A stretch of 36,724 bases of DNA from Clostridia bacterium (GTDB taxonomy: Bacteria > Bacillota > Clostridia > Christensenellales > Aristaeellaceae). Every line of letters starts with the position of its first letter. Positions within the stretch are counted from its first letter, which is position 1. Where the stretch lies: positions 1-36,724 of the forward strand of contig WQXF01000013.1 in NCBI GenBank assembly GCA_009784985.1, read 5' to 3'. Both the position numbers and the translations under genes were made by a program. Below the pieces are notes generated by a model. The model was given only the letters and a program-made list of their open reading frames with translations, had not been told where the DNA came from and made no database searches. Positions 1 through 8,356 of the stretch are shown here, in pieces.

Positions 1-228
1 ACATCGAAAGAGAATGTGCGATATTTTTTCTTTGCTTTTTCAACCTCCTTTTGTCTTCTTTCCCTTGTGGCATAACGCTTTTCAAACAACCATCGCTTTA
101 GTTTTGGGGTAACTCAAGCTTGTCAAAGGGGGGAGGGCCACCACAGTGGCGGGGGGATTCAATAGCGGCGATGTGCAAAAATCAATGAATTGGAAAAAAT
201 TATTTTCCAATGCTTTTGCCCTGTTCTG

Positions 229-304
229 ATGGAAAGCATGCTTGACATCCCGCCTCGCACCTGCTATACTGCCGATGCAAAGCACGCTTTCCATTTTGCA
301 TCGG
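229..304. repeat. Two interleaved inverted repeats around the XRE promoter (candidate operators)
   Basis: The arm ATGGAAAGCATGC (229-241) has an inverted partner at 282-294 with one mismatch. CCGATGCAAA (272-281) has a perfect inverted partner at 295-304 whose last two bases overlap the GGAGGTGA ribosome site. The first pair flanks the -35/-10 elements, so it fits an operator pair for autorepression. The second pair begins near the predicted transcription start and could act as an operator or, if transcription starts early enough, as a hairpin touching the ribosome site. Confidence 0.55.
242..270 (+). promoter_or_regulatory. Sigma-A-type promoter of the XRE regulator module
   Basis: TTGACA at 242-247 and TATACT at 265-270 are separated by exactly 17 bp, and the start codon follows at 315. 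The core promoter is bracketed by an inverted repeat (229-241 and 282-294, 13 bp with one mismatch). A second, perfect 10-bp inverted repeat lies at 272-281 and 295-304. Confidence 0.8.
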
Positions 305-314
305 AGGTGATCCC

Positions 315-518
315 ATGAAAAACCGGCTCGAAGCCATACGCAAGCAAAACAACATCACCCAAGAGGAGCTTGCGGAAAGGCTAGAAGTATCCCGCCAAAC
401 CATCGGCTCGTTGGAAAATGGCCGGTACAACCCCTCTATCCTGCTTGCGTTTAAAATCGCCCGCTTTTTTGGTTTACCCATCGAACAAATCTTTTTATAC
501 GAGGAGGAACCATCATGA
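315..518 (+). CDS. Small XRE-family helix-turn-helix transcriptional regulator
   Basis: This 67-residue protein is essentially one HTH_3 (Cro/CI-type) domain. It starts MKNRLEAIRKQNNITQEELAE, followed by the recognition-helix region SRQTIGSLENGRYNPS. Proteins of this size and sequence are usually stand-alone DNA-binding repressors encoded beside a small membrane protein. The start is an ATG at 315 preceded by GGAGGTGATCCC. It shares 4 nt (ATGA) with the next gene, so the two are probably translationally coupled. The palindromes overlapping its promoter suggest autoregulation. The signal it responds to cannot be read from sequence. Confidence 0.9.
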   Translation: MKNRLEAIRKQNNITQEELAERLEVSRQTIGSLENGRYNPSILLAFKIARFFGLPIEQIFLYEEEPS

Positions 519-925
519 AACCCATCAACACCAAAATGCTTTCTACCTTGCCCGTTATCGGTTTTGTGCTGATTGTGTTATCCTTTGCGATAAAATTTCT
601 GGGTGTCCCTGAGTCGGCTTGTTGCTTTATAGCCGGCCTTGGTTGCGCATGGGTGGGGCTTGGCGCGGTGGGCGCCATCGTTCAACGGCTTAACCCACAA
701 TACGCAAAAAAGCTAGAAATCCAACAAAAAGACGAGCGAAACATGGTGATCCGCGAAAAAGCCGGATACATTGCCTTTCTGGTTACCCTATTCGCCCTTG
801 CGATGCTGGCGTTTGTTTTTTTGCTGCTGGGCAGCGACCTTGCCTGTGCGCTTGCGCTGGTGGCGATGGCCGTACATGTAGGCAGCTTTTTTGTGGCGAT
901 GCTGGTTTATGACAAACAACTGTAG
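515..925 (+). CDS. Small integral membrane protein paired with the XRE regulator
   Basis: This is a 136-residue protein with about four hydrophobic segments: roughly residues 8-29, 34-56, 89-109 and 111-131. A polar loop between segments two and three contains QKDERNMVIREKAG. That loop resembles the conserved region of the DUF2178-like membrane proteins that commonly follow a 60-70-aa XRE regulator in Clostridia and Bacilli. No catalytic motif is visible. It overlaps the regulator gene by 4 nt. Its stop codon lies only 3 nt from the stop of the convergent gene at 929, leaving no room for an ordinary terminator. The function is unknown; it could sense membrane state or be the target controlled by the regulator. 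Confidence 0.8.
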   Translation: MKPINTKMLSTLPVIGFVLIVLSFAIKFLGVPESACCFIAGLGCAWVGLGAVGAIVQRLNPQYAKKLEIQQKDERNMVIREKAGYIAFLVTLFALAMLAFVFLLLGSDLACALALVAMAVHVGSFFVAMLVYDKQL

Positions 926-928
926 CCT

Positions 929-1486
929 CTACGGCAAAAAAACGCGCAGGATTTCCCGTATCAGCAGCACTGCCGCCACACTCAAAAACACGTCCACAAA
1001 TGCCACGTCTCCCCACACGCAGGCCGACATCACCAGAAAAAACGGTGCCGCAAGCGCGCGGAGAATCCACGGGGCCTCCTTGTTGCCAAGCACACGGGTG
1101 CGCAACTCCTCCAACTCCTCCCGGCTGGGGAAGGAGTGTAGCACGATGGAGAACCCCACCCAGAATGTGAGCAGATTCAGCACAATCGTCCACGGATCGG
1201 CATGAGAAAAAAGGCCGAGGCGGAACATCGTTAGGCTTACGGGGGCCAGCAGCGCGGCGCCCAGCAGCACGTTAAACACCCAACCCAAACAAATCAGCAC
1301 AAAGGCTTTGCCCGGTGGCAACTCTTCTCGCTTAACGTATTTGCACGGGTAGTCCTCCATAGAAAAGTAAACCGTATCGTACACCGGCACACCCATCAAC
1401 CGGCAAAAGAACTGGCGCGTAAACGCATGCACAATGGCGCCGGGAAAGGTAAACATCATCAGAAACCCATGCAGCGGATTGTTCAT
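929..1486 (-). CDS. Hypothetical multi-pass membrane protein
   Basis: The protein has 185 residues with hydrophobic segments near residues 5-24, 62-85, 100-122 and 145-170. The N-terminal part reads LHGFLMMFTFPGAIVHAFTRQFFCRLMGV. This placement of a His in the first helix, followed by an aromatic-rich stretch, resembles membrane metalloprotease-like proteins, but there is no HExxH motif, so I make no protease claim. The start ATG at 1486 overlaps the stop of the TPR gene by 4 nt (1483-1486), indicating co-transcription and coupling. It is the last gene of the ftsK-led operon. The product is not recognised beyond its membrane topology. Confidence 0.7.
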   Translation of the reverse strand: MNNPLHGFLMMFTFPGAIVHAFTRQFFCRLMGVPVYDTVYFSMEDYPCKYVKREELPPGKAFVLICLGWVFNVLLGAALLAPVSLTMFRLGLFSHADPWTIVLNLLTFWVGFSIVLHSFPSREELEELRTRVLGNKEAPWILRALAAPFFLVMSACVWGDVAFVDVFLSVAAVLLIREILRVFLP

Positions 1487-2475
1487 AGCGATTCCACCTC
1501 CTGTTCCAGCTCCAGATAGATTTGCGATACGGTGATTTCACCCCGGGCATACTGGGCGTGTTTCCCGTCATAGTCGAAGGTATATCCGCTTTCCTTGGCA
1601 ATTTGGCGGATGGTCTCGGCCTCGTCATGCAGTCCGTTTTCCAGCAGAGCCACGCATAGCGCTTCGGGCATCCATTGCATCAACGGATCCAGGCTGTACG
1701 CTCTGCGAACGAGGGACAACGCTTCCTCCTTCTGCCCCTCCAGTAGCAGCAATATGGCCTGGCCGCGCATCGCGCCTGCGTCCAGCGCATTGAGCGCCAA
1801 CGCCTTGGCGTAGATATCCCGCGCTTCGTCTATATGTCCGGCGGTACGCCGCGCGTTGCCAAGGAGCGCCAGGGGATACGTAACTCGGGGTTCCGCCTCG
1901 GATGCCAAACGGAGGTACCGCTCGTACTCCCCTCGATCCTCTTGCACGGTCGCAAGATTGTAGTAGAGCATCGCTTTTTCGGTCTCTGGCTCCTTCAGAA
2001 GCTTGTTTAGCAACGCGATATATTGTTGCCGTATCTCTTCTGAATCCATATCTTCGCCATCCTGGTCAATGCTGCCCAATCCCTCGGTGATCGCCACATG
2101 GGTATCGGCAAAACGAAATAGCAACTGCGCATTGGGGTTAACCTTGTGATACACATCGTCTGGAAGATCTCTATCCACAAGGTGATCGACCAACACACCG
2201 TATGCATCTCCGAACCATTGCGCATTCACCGCCGCGTCCACGGTTTGCGCGGCAAGATGTAGGTTGCCCGGATACCTGGCAAGCAGCGACGCATACTGCG
2301 TATATGCATACAGATGCTCATGGGCCGCGAAATGCGCGTCGCCCGCCTCCAACATACGGATGTCGTCGTACGCCAAGGGCACCTGCCGGATCGCCTGCAC
2401 CGTCAATAGGCACACCAGCAGCATGATGAATTCAACCCAGCGGGGCGTGCGCATGCGCAAATTTTCCGCGTCCAT
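1483..2475 (-). CDS. Membrane-anchored tetratricopeptide-repeat protein
   Basis: The 330-residue protein has an N-terminal hydrophobic anchor (about residues 14-30) followed by a helical repeat region. TPR-like signatures include residues near 45-75 (LEAGDAHFAAHEHLYAYTQY), about 160-180 (LYYNLATVQEDRGEYERYL) and about 215-260 (LDAGAMRGQAILLLLEGQKEEALSLVRRAYSLDP). TPRs act as protein-binding scaffolds; the partner is unknown. A GGAGGG ribosome site precedes the ATG at 2475. The gene lies 21 nt downstream of ftsK and overlaps the next membrane protein gene by 4 nt, so the three are probably one transcript. A role together with the overlapping membrane protein is an inference from coupling only. 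Confidence 0.8.
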   Translation of the reverse strand: MDAENLRMRTPRWVEFIMLLVCLLTVQAIRQVPLAYDDIRMLEAGDAHFAAHEHLYAYTQYASLLARYPGNLHLAAQTVDAAVNAQWFGDAYGVLVDHLVDRDLPDDVYHKVNPNAQLLFRFADTHVAITEGLGSIDQDGEDMDSEEIRQQYIALLNKLLKEPETEKAMLYYNLATVQEDRGEYERYLRLASEAEPRVTYPLALLGNARRTAGHIDEARDIYAKALALNALDAGAMRGQAILLLLEGQKEEALSLVRRAYSLDPLMQWMPEALCVALLENGLHDEAETIRQIAKESGYTFDYDGKHAQYARGEITVSQIYLELEQEVESL

Positions 2476-2496
2476 AAACTCCCTCCTCTGTCACTT

Positions 2497-5367
2497 TCAA
2501 CTTTCCATTTCAAACAACCGCCTATATTCCTCCCGCGTCATCAAAACTTCCCGTGGTTTGGCCCCCTCGGCCTGGGAAATAATGCCCCGCCGCGCCATCT
2601 CGTCGATCAGGCGGCCCGCCCGTGCATAACCCACCCGCAACCTGCGCTGCAGCATGCTGATAGAAGCCTGGCCCGTTTCCAACGCAATCTCGATGGCCTG
2701 GGGCAGCAGGTCGTCGGCTACGGCTTCAGCCTCGTCTTGGGTTTCGGTTGCATTGGTTTCGGTATTATTCACGTGCTCAATCAAGTCCTCGTCGTATTCG
2801 GCGTCGTGGTTGGCTTTGACGTATTCCACCACGCGGGATACCTCCTCGTCGGACACAAAGCAACCCTGCACACGCACAGGCTTGTTGGTGCCTTGAGGAG
2901 CGTACAGCATGTCGCCCTTGCCCAGCAGCTTTTCCGCACCGGCGGAGTCGAGAATCGTGCGGCTGTCCACCTGGGAGGATACGGCAAAGGCCACCCGGGA
3001 GGGGATGTTGGCTTTGATCACGCCGGTGATTACGTTTACGGAAGGGCGTTGGGTGGCGATCACCAGGTGGATACCGGCGGCACGGGCCAGCTGAGCCAGG
3101 CGGCAGATGGAATCCTCCACCTCGCCGGGGGCCACCATCATCAGGTCGGCCAGTTCGTCGATGATCACCACGATCTGGGGCATGGCGGCGTCTTCTTCGC
3201 CCAGGGCAGCGTTAAAACCCTTGATGTCGCGCACGCCACGGTCGGCAAAGGATTTATAGCGTTTGTCCATCTCGGCCACAGCCCAGCTCAGTGCGCCAGA
3301 CGCCTTCTTGGGGTCGGTCACCACAGGCATTAATAAATGGGGAATCCCATTGTATACCGACAGCTCGACGACTTTGGGGTCGATCAGGATCAGACGCACT
3401 TCCTCGGGGGAGGAGCGGAAGATCAGGCTGTTGATCAGCGTATTGATACATACGGATTTGCCGGAGCCTGTGGCGCCCGCGATCAGCACATGGGGCATCC
3501 TGGCCAGATCGGCGATCACCCGGCGGCCCGCGATATCTTTGCCCAGGGCGCAGGCCAGGGCCGAGTTGTGGTTTTGCGCCTCGTCGCTCTCCAGCACCTC
3601 GCGCAGCACCACGGTGGCGATGCTTTCGTTGGGAATCTCAATGCCCACTGCGGCCTTGCCGGGGATGGGGGCCTCGATGCGTACGCCCGCCGCGGCCATG
3701 TTTAGGGCGATATCATCCACCAGGCTTACGATGCGCGCCACCTTCACCCCCGGCGCGGGCTGAAGCTCATAGCGGGTAATGGCCGGGCCGTGAGTTACAT
3801 TCAGCACCCTGGCCTGGATGCCAAAGCTTTGCAGCGTTTCGATCAGCTTGTTGGCGTTGCGTTCGTCCTCTTTGCGAGTGTCTACTTTGGCGGACTTGAG
3901 AGGCGGATTAAGTAGATCAAAGGGCGGAAAACGGTAAGTGGTAACGGGGGGAAGCACGGCTTGTTGTTGCACAGGCAGCGTAACCGGCGTATGATCCAGC
4001 CTGCGCTCGGTTGCGCTTTCTGTTTCTGCCGGGGACGGCGATTTGGGTGCTGCCTTGCGCCGGGGCGAGGCCTCAACGGGCACATACATTTCAGCTTCTT
4101 CAACAAACTCAATTTCTTGCTCTTCATCCCAGGGAGCGTCATCCAGCGGCTCTTCGTCCCAAGGTTCATCTTCCCAGGGGAAACCGCCGGTAGGCTTGGC
4201 TCCACTGTAGGATGGTGTGATGGTCTCGATGTACAGCGAGGGCTGCCCGCGCCCCGGGGATGGCTGAGCGGCCTCACGTTCCCGCCCGGTGGGGAATTCC
4301 AAAATCGGCGGCATATCCCGCCAAGCCTCCCGCGTAGGGCCAGGCCCGTTGGCGTTCCACGGCAACGGCGGGCCTTGATCATAGGCGGGATAAGAAGCCT
4401 GGGGCGCTTCATCCCAAGGCATGTTAGGGTAATGGGGCACAACGGTTTCTACATACATCCGCTGTGGGGGCATGGGCTGTGGCCAAGGCTCTGGATAAGA
4501 CTCCGGCATCTCCTCAAAGGTTTGTTTCTTTTTGGTTTCCCGCTTGGGCTGCTTGGACACAGGCACAATCTTTGAAGTGGGCTCCAAGCCATCCATCCAC
4601 TGGGGATCGGCCATGTGTGGCTCGGGGCGCACGTTTACCTGCTGCATACGCAGCTGCTCCATGGCGCGGGCTTCTTTGTACTCCGCGCGGTGCGCCTTGC
4701 GCTCGGCCCGGCGGGCGGCGCCCTCCTCTTGCCGTTTGCTTAGGCCTTGGGATATGGCATCCCCTATGTCGGCCACGGATATGCCGGTGAGCGCCACCAG
4801 GTCCGTAATCACAAGGGCAATCACCACCACCACACTGCCGGCCACGCCCAGGCCGACAAACAGCGGCCAGGCCAACAACGCGCCCGCCGCGCCGCCGCTA
4901 TAAGGATATAACCAATTGCGTTCAAGGGCCGCGCGCAGGTAGTCCAAATAAGTCTGCGCGCTATTGCCTTTTAAGACGGCGTCCCGTATGGTTTCATCCC
5001 GATCAAAAAGCTGTATCCCTGTTAACAACAACAAAAGCAAGGCCAATACCAGCAAAAAGTGCTTGGTATGTTTTGAGCTGGGGGGCGTAAAGGCCAGCGT
5101 GCCGCCAATCCAGCCCACGAAAAAAGGAAACACCAGGCACAATACGCCACCAATCCCCTGCTGCAGATACCGAATCACGCCGATGTACGACTCATCGGGC
5201 AACACGATTAGGCTTGTGAGCATCAGCACGCTTAGGCCAAGAAGCAACAACCCCCAAATAGAACGCGAGATGCGCTGATTTAGCTTTTGCGTAGGTTGAC
5301 GCACGCTCGAGGTTTTTCCGCCTCGGGCGCCGCTGGCCGGCTTGGTGTTTTTACGGGTAGCAGCCAT
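2497..5367 (-). CDS. ftsK: DNA translocase of the FtsK/SpoIIIE family
   Basis: This 956-residue protein has the full FtsK/SpoIIIE layout. Four membrane segments span roughly residues 35-180. A long Pro/Glu-rich linker follows (about 190-480), then the alpha/beta motor domain with Walker A GATGSGKS near residue 632 and Walker [13 protein letters not shown] near 735. The C-terminal winged-helix gamma domain (about 890-956) binds the oriented KOPS/SRS-type sequences. FtsK proteins pump DNA through closing septa in division; SpoIIIE does so into the forespore. The ATG at 5367 is preceded by AAGGAGG seven bases upstream; an in-frame start at 5388 has no such site. The linker is unusually rich in Pro and Glu/Asp. 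It heads an operon with the TPR and membrane protein genes. Confidence 0.95.
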   Translation of the reverse strand: MAATRKNTKPASGARGGKTSSVRQPTQKLNQRISRSIWGLLLLGLSVLMLTSLIVLPDESYIGVIRYLQQGIGGVLCLVFPFFVGWIGGTLAFTPPSSKHTKHFLLVLALLLLLLTGIQLFDRDETIRDAVLKGNSAQTYLDYLRAALERNWLYPYSGGAAGALLAWPLFVGLGVAGSVVVVIALVITDLVALTGISVADIGDAISQGLSKRQEEGAARRAERKAHRAEYKEARAMEQLRMQQVNVRPEPHMADPQWMDGLEPTSKIVPVSKQPKRETKKKQTFEEMPESYPEPWPQPMPPQRMYVETVVPHYPNMPWDEAPQASYPAYDQGPPLPWNANGPGPTREAWRDMPPILEFPTGREREAAQPSPGRGQPSLYIETITPSYSGAKPTGGFPWEDEPWDEEPLDDAPWDEEQEIEFVEEAEMYVPVEASPRRKAAPKSPSPAETESATERRLDHTPVTLPVQQQAVLPPVTTYRFPPFDLLNPPLKSAKVDTRKEDERNANKLIETLQSFGIQARVLNVTHGPAITRYELQPAPGVKVARIVSLVDDIALNMAAAGVRIEAPIPGKAAVGIEIPNESIATVVLREVLESDEAQNHNSALACALGKDIAGRRVIADLARMPHVLIAGATGSGKSVCINTLINSLIFRSSPEEVRLILIDPKVVELSVYNGIPHLLMPVVTDPKKASGALSWAVAEMDKRYKSFADRGVRDIKGFNAALGEEDAAMPQIVVIIDELADLMMVAPGEVEDSICRLAQLARAAGIHLVIATQRPSVNVITGVIKANIPSRVAFAVSSQVDSRTILDSAGAEKLLGKGDMLYAPQGTNKPVRVQGCFVSDEEVSRVVEYVKANHDAEYDEDLIEHVNNTETNATETQDEAEAVADDLLPQAIEIALETGQASISMLQRRLRVGYARAGRLIDEMARRGIISQAEGAKPREVLMTREEYRRLFEMES

Positions 5368-5387
5368 GCTTTGCCTCCTTGTTTGCA

Positions 5388-5416
5388 CAAAAAACCCATC
5401 GGCTTTCGCCGATGGA
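5388..5416 (-). terminator. Intrinsic terminator of the 5451-6632 gene
   Basis: On the minus strand CCATCGGC and GCCGATGG (plus strand 5396-5403 and 5408-5415) form an 8-bp perfect stem with a GAAA tetraloop, followed by a GTTTTTT tract. It lies 35 bp after the stop of the secreted-protein gene and before ftsK. Confidence 0.85.
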
Positions 5417-5418
5417 TC

Positions 5419-5447
5419 ATTATATCACAAAAAGTATTATGCGTAAA
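5419..5447 (-). promoter_or_regulatory. Probable promoter of ftsK overlapping the upstream terminator
   Basis: On the minus strand TTTACG (plus 5442-5447) and TATAAT (plus 5419-5424) are 17 bp apart. The predicted start, near 5412, lies inside the stem of the terminator at 5396-5415. A transcript starting here would lack the full left arm, so it would escape termination while readthrough from the upstream gene is stopped. Confidence 0.55.
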
Positions 5448-5450
5448 CCG

Positions 5451-6632
5451 TCAATCCCCCGCGTGTAATATCACAGCAGCCAGTACGCCACCCTCATCCC
5501 CATGGAGCTGTAGCCGTACGCCTGCCCCATCATACCAATAACTCTCGCCCTGGGGCAGCAGCATGTCGGAAGCCAACCTGGCGTCCAGCACGGTCACCTC
5601 GTTGGGCGGGCCCAGCAGATTTGCCACGTCATCCAGCGTACTGATCCCCGGCCTCAACCCGTACAGGTCGATAAGGGTGGCGCGGATGTTGATCACAGCC
5701 TCGCTGTCGTCGTCCGGATCAGGCGGATACATGGCGGCGGAGAGCCGCACGCCCTGCATCCGGGGCCCGTCGAAATGATAGAGGGGGCCGTCCAGGGTAT
5801 AGTCGGGGGCGTCCATCAGGCCGTAGCGCCGCATGTATTCGGCCATGGGCGTGCCAAGCTTGGCCGGGATGCCGGGCAGCTCCCCGTTGGACATATCCTG
5901 GCGAATCTGCTGGGCGGGATCAGCAGGCGCGGGCTGCTGGGCCAGCAGCGCCTCAGTGATGGGCGATTGCATCAAATACACCGCTATCTGATAATACGGG
6001 AACAGAAAAACGCCGCTCTTTCCGTCGATCCGGTGGTATTGATCTCTTGGATAATAGACGGTAAGGCCCCGCTCGTTTACAGAAAAACTGCTGCGCGGCA
6101 AGGGGGAAACATCCACACGATCCAGATAGGCATTGTACCCCTCGTGCTCCAGCGTGTTTTGGATTAGCGCCTCCATGTGCGCCATCGCCTGTTCCGGCAA
6201 CGCAAACAGATCCGCCAGCCCCACCTCTTGCCCGGTGAGCAGGTCGCAATTGAAGGTTTCGTACATCTGGCCCACGGTTCCATCGGGCAACTCCCCAGAC
6301 ACCGACACCACCAGGGACAGCAAGCTGCCAACGATAAACGCTTCCCCCTCCATGCGAATGAGGGCAGCGCCACTCTCGTCGGCCCACTCCTTGGCACGCT
6401 CCAAGATTCGGCTCAGTTCCTCCACCCGCAAGCGCTCCATGATCCAACCGTTGATCTCCTGCTGAATGACCGCATCGGGATGCCCGGTGAGGATAGGGAT
6501 CAGGATGTTGCTACTCCCCTCGGCCCGCTCCTGCATCACCACACGGACATCACTCAACGTTGCGAGCGCCTGCGCACCGGTAAACATCAGCATCAGAACA
6601 AGCCCTAGGGCAAATAAGCGCCTCAAACACAT
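5451..6632 (-). CDS. Secreted protein of unknown function (DUF3298/RsiV-like middle region)
   Basis: The 393-residue protein starts with a signal peptide (MCLRRLFALGLVLMLMF..., cleavage probably after AQA near residue 23). The region about 30-230 alternates predicted strands and contains ETFNCDLLTGQEVGLADLF and GLTVYYPRDQYHR, a pattern like the DUF3298/DUF4163 domains found in RsiV-like and other extracytoplasmic proteins. The C-terminal 80 residues (YGLRPGISTLDDVANLLGPPNE...) resemble the SmpA/OmlA-like or DUF4309 fold. The start at 6632 is chosen because GAGGTGATACAC directly precedes that ATG; the longer frame to 6701 has no ribosome site before a signal peptide. It is monocistronic, ending at a strong terminator. 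Function is unknown. Confidence 0.75.
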   Translation of the reverse strand: MCLRRLFALGLVLMLMFTGAQALATLSDVRVVMQERAEGSSNILIPILTGHPDAVIQQEINGWIMERLRVEELSRILERAKEWADESGAALIRMEGEAFIVGSLLSLVVSVSGELPDGTVGQMYETFNCDLLTGQEVGLADLFALPEQAMAHMEALIQNTLEHEGYNAYLDRVDVSPLPRSSFSVNERGLTVYYPRDQYHRIDGKSGVFLFPYYQIAVYLMQSPITEALLAQQPAPADPAQQIRQDMSNGELPGIPAKLGTPMAEYMRRYGLMDAPDYTLDGPLYHFDGPRMQGVRLSAAMYPPDPDDDSEAVINIRATLIDLYGLRPGISTLDDVANLLGPPNEVTVLDARLASDMLLPQGESYWYDGAGVRLQLHGDEGGVLAAVILHAGD

Positions 6633-6717
6633 GTGTATCACCTCGGGGTTTATTGTATATGTTTTGTGTCCTAAAGTAAATAGAAATGAAAAATTTGACA
6701 TTCAGAGCCGATAATCC

Positions 6718-6746
6718 TTGACTAGATAAGCGAACAATTGTATGCT
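6718..6746 (+). promoter_or_regulatory. Promoter of the BRO-N domain gene
   Basis: TTGACT at 6718-6723 and TATGCT at 6741-6746 are 17 bp apart. The predicted transcription start is near 6753, downstream of the first in-frame ATG (6749), which argues for a later translation start. Confidence 0.7.
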
Positions 6747-6790
6747 ATATGCAGAGCAAAACACAAATGGCATATGTGAGGGCGAACGAA

Positions 6791-7669
6791 ATGGATGGGA
6801 ATAATTTTCAGCTGTTTGAAAGCAAGCGCATCCGAACAGCATGGGATGAAGAAAACGAGGTATGGCTGTTTTCTATCGTCGATGTAGTTGGCGTGTTGAC
6901 AGAGCAACCGACGCAACGAAATGCAAGCACTTATTGGGCGGTCATGAAAAAGCGCCTTATTGAGGAAGGCGCAGATCAACTGCTTACAAATTGCAAGCAG
7001 TTGAAACTGACCGCCGCAGACGGAAAAAAGCGGCTCACCGATGTTGCCAACACCGAACAGGTTTTGCGCATCATCCAATCTATACCGTCTCCAAAAGCAG
7101 AGCCATTTAAGCTGTGGCTTGCAGCAGTCGGAAGTGAGCGTATTGATGAGACCATCGACCCTGAACTAACGATTGACCGCGCCCTTGAAACTTATCTCCG
7201 AAAGGGCTATTCCCGCGAATGGATCAATCAACGCTTGCAGGCGATTCAAGTCCGCAAGGAGTTGACCGACGAATGGCATGACAGGGGCGTTAAGCAAGGC
7301 ACCGAGTACGCAATCCTTACCAACGAGATATCCAAAGCATGGTCGGACATGACTACACGTCAATACAAGAGCTATAAGGGCCTAAAGAAGGAGAATCTGC
7401 GCGACAACATGTCAACCCTTGAATTGGTGCTCAACATGCTGGCCGAGGCCACAACGACAGAAATCTCAAGAGAGCAAAAACCCGAAACCCTTGATGAAAA
7501 CAGAGCGGTTGCCCGAAGTGGCGGGGAGGTTGCCGGTATTGCGCGGGTTGAAGCAGAAAAACGCACGGGGAAGCCTGTTATCACATCAAAAAATGCCGTT
7601 GATTTCAGTCGGCTAATCTCCAACGTTGTTGGGGATTTAGGAGCCATCAATGAAAAACCGAAAGAATGA
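6791..7669 (+). CDS. BRO-N domain protein (phage antirepressor-like)
   Basis: The 292-residue protein carries an N-terminal BRO-N domain, about residues 1-110, with the typical FQLFESKRIRTAWDEENEVW, FSIVDVVGVL and YLTDVA-like (RLTDVANTEQVLRIIQSIPSPKAEPFKLWLA) blocks. Phage antirepressors and DinD-like proteins share this domain. The remainder (about 120-292) is charged and helical and matches the C-terminal part of chromosomal BRO-N proteins common in Firmicutes. The start at 6791 has GAGGG upstream and begins where homologues usually begin (MDGNNFQLFE). The ATG at 6749 lies upstream of the predicted transcription start. No other phage gene is near, so it is an isolated gene with its own promoter. 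Its target and inducing signal are unknown. Confidence 0.85.
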   Translation: MDGNNFQLFESKRIRTAWDEENEVWLFSIVDVVGVLTEQPTQRNASTYWAVMKKRLIEEGADQLLTNCKQLKLTAADGKKRLTDVANTEQVLRIIQSIPSPKAEPFKLWLAAVGSERIDETIDPELTIDRALETYLRKGYSREWINQRLQAIQVRKELTDEWHDRGVKQGTEYAILTNEISKAWSDMTTRQYKSYKGLKKENLRDNMSTLELVLNMLAEATTTEISREQKPETLDENRAVARSGGEVAGIARVEAEKRTGKPVITSKNAVDFSRLISNVVGDLGAINEKPKE

Positions 7670-7733
7670 GGCTGAGTAAATTAAAGAAGGCAATGATAAT
7701 GCTATTGTAATTCAAGGAGCCCAAAAAGAAAGA

Positions 7734-7765
7734 GCGGCGCAATCAAATCTGTTGCGCCGCAGGAA
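7734..7765 (-). terminator. Terminator shared by dpaB and the BRO-N gene
   Basis: GCGGCGCAA (7734-7742) and TTGCGCCGC (7752-7760) form a 9-bp perfect stem. On the minus strand it is followed by TCTTTCTTTTT, fitting termination of dpaAB. On the plus strand it is followed by a weaker AGGAAATTTATT. Positions 7670-7733 before it hold no gene that I can see. Confidence 0.75.
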
Positions 7766-7777
7766 ATTTATTGATCT

Positions 7778-8350
7778 TCACTCCAACACCGGCTGCATCT
7801 GCTCCCCCGCCATCGCCGCCAACGCCGCCTCCGGGATGCGCTCAAACTTGGCCACCAACGAGGTAGGTTTATTCGTTGGGTCGTCCTGTGCGAAGGGCGC
7901 CAGGTAGATGTTGCGCATGTTGAGCAGCAGGCCGATGTTTTTGGCCGCGTTTGCCAAGCCGTCGTTGGTGGATATCGCCACCAGCACCGGCCGCTTGTTG
8001 CGCACCTGGGACTTGGCCGCCAGCAGCACCGGCGTATCAGCGATACCGGCGGCCAGTTTGGCCAGCGAGTTGCCGGTGCAAGGGGCGATGATCAGCAGGT
8101 CCAGCAGCTTTTGGGGGCCGATGGGCTCCACCTCACCCAGGGTAGTCCAGGGCGCAAAGCCGGTGATCTCCTCCAGATCCCGCCGCAAATCCTCGGCGCG
8201 ATAAAAGCGGGTATCCAACTGGTTGGTATGATAAGAAAGGATCGGCCTTACGGTTGCCCCGGCTTCCACCAGCGCCTTGGCCTGAAAAAGCGCCTTATCG
8301 AATGTACAAAAAGAACCGGTAAGCGCAAATCCGATACGCGCGCCTTGCAT
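7778..8350 (-). CDS. dpaB: Dipicolinate synthase subunit B
   Basis: The 190-residue protein matches SpoVFB/DpaB. It has the flavoprotein-like Rossmann fold with IGFALTGSFCTFDKAL at the N-terminus, the LLIIAPCTGNSLAKLAAGIADTPVLLA block at about 88-114, and NKRPVLVAISTNDGLANAAKNIGLLLN thereafter. With DpaA it forms the enzyme converting the dihydrodipicolinate-pathway intermediate to dipicolinic acid, the calcium chelator that loads the spore core; in sporulating cells this occurs in the mother cell. The length is close to the B. subtilis protein (about 200 aa). It follows dpaA by 6 nt and ends at a strong terminator. Unlike the Bacillus spoVF operon, no asd or dapA gene follows. Confidence 0.93.
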   Translation of the reverse strand: MQGARIGFALTGSFCTFDKALFQAKALVEAGATVRPILSYHTNQLDTRFYRAEDLRRDLEEITGFAPWTTLGEVEPIGPQKLLDLLIIAPCTGNSLAKLAAGIADTPVLLAAKSQVRNKRPVLVAISTNDGLANAAKNIGLLLNMRNIYLAPFAQDDPTNKPTSLVAKFERIPEAALAAMAGEQMQPVLE

Positions 8351-8356
8351 GGTTCG

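Larger units (their letters stand above)
1..314. other. Left-edge non-coding region with possible start of an off-window minus-strand gene
   Basis: No convincing complete gene lies here. On the minus strand an AAAGGAGG-like ribosome site (plus strand 44-51) directly abuts a TTG at 43-41. Reading from that TTG gives a basic start (MKKQRKNIAHS...) that could be the N-terminus of a protein running off the left edge. The spacing of zero is poor, so the start is uncertain. An alternative ATG at 73 in the same frame has no ribosome site. The right part, 229-304, holds the promoter and palindromes of the downstream regulator, listed separately. Positions 74-228 show nothing I can assign. Confidence 0.3.

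Noticed and set aside
6749-6790. Longer start of the BRO-N gene at 6749
   Set aside because: It has no ribosome site and lies at or before the predicted transcription start; the start at 6791 agrees with usual family N-termini.
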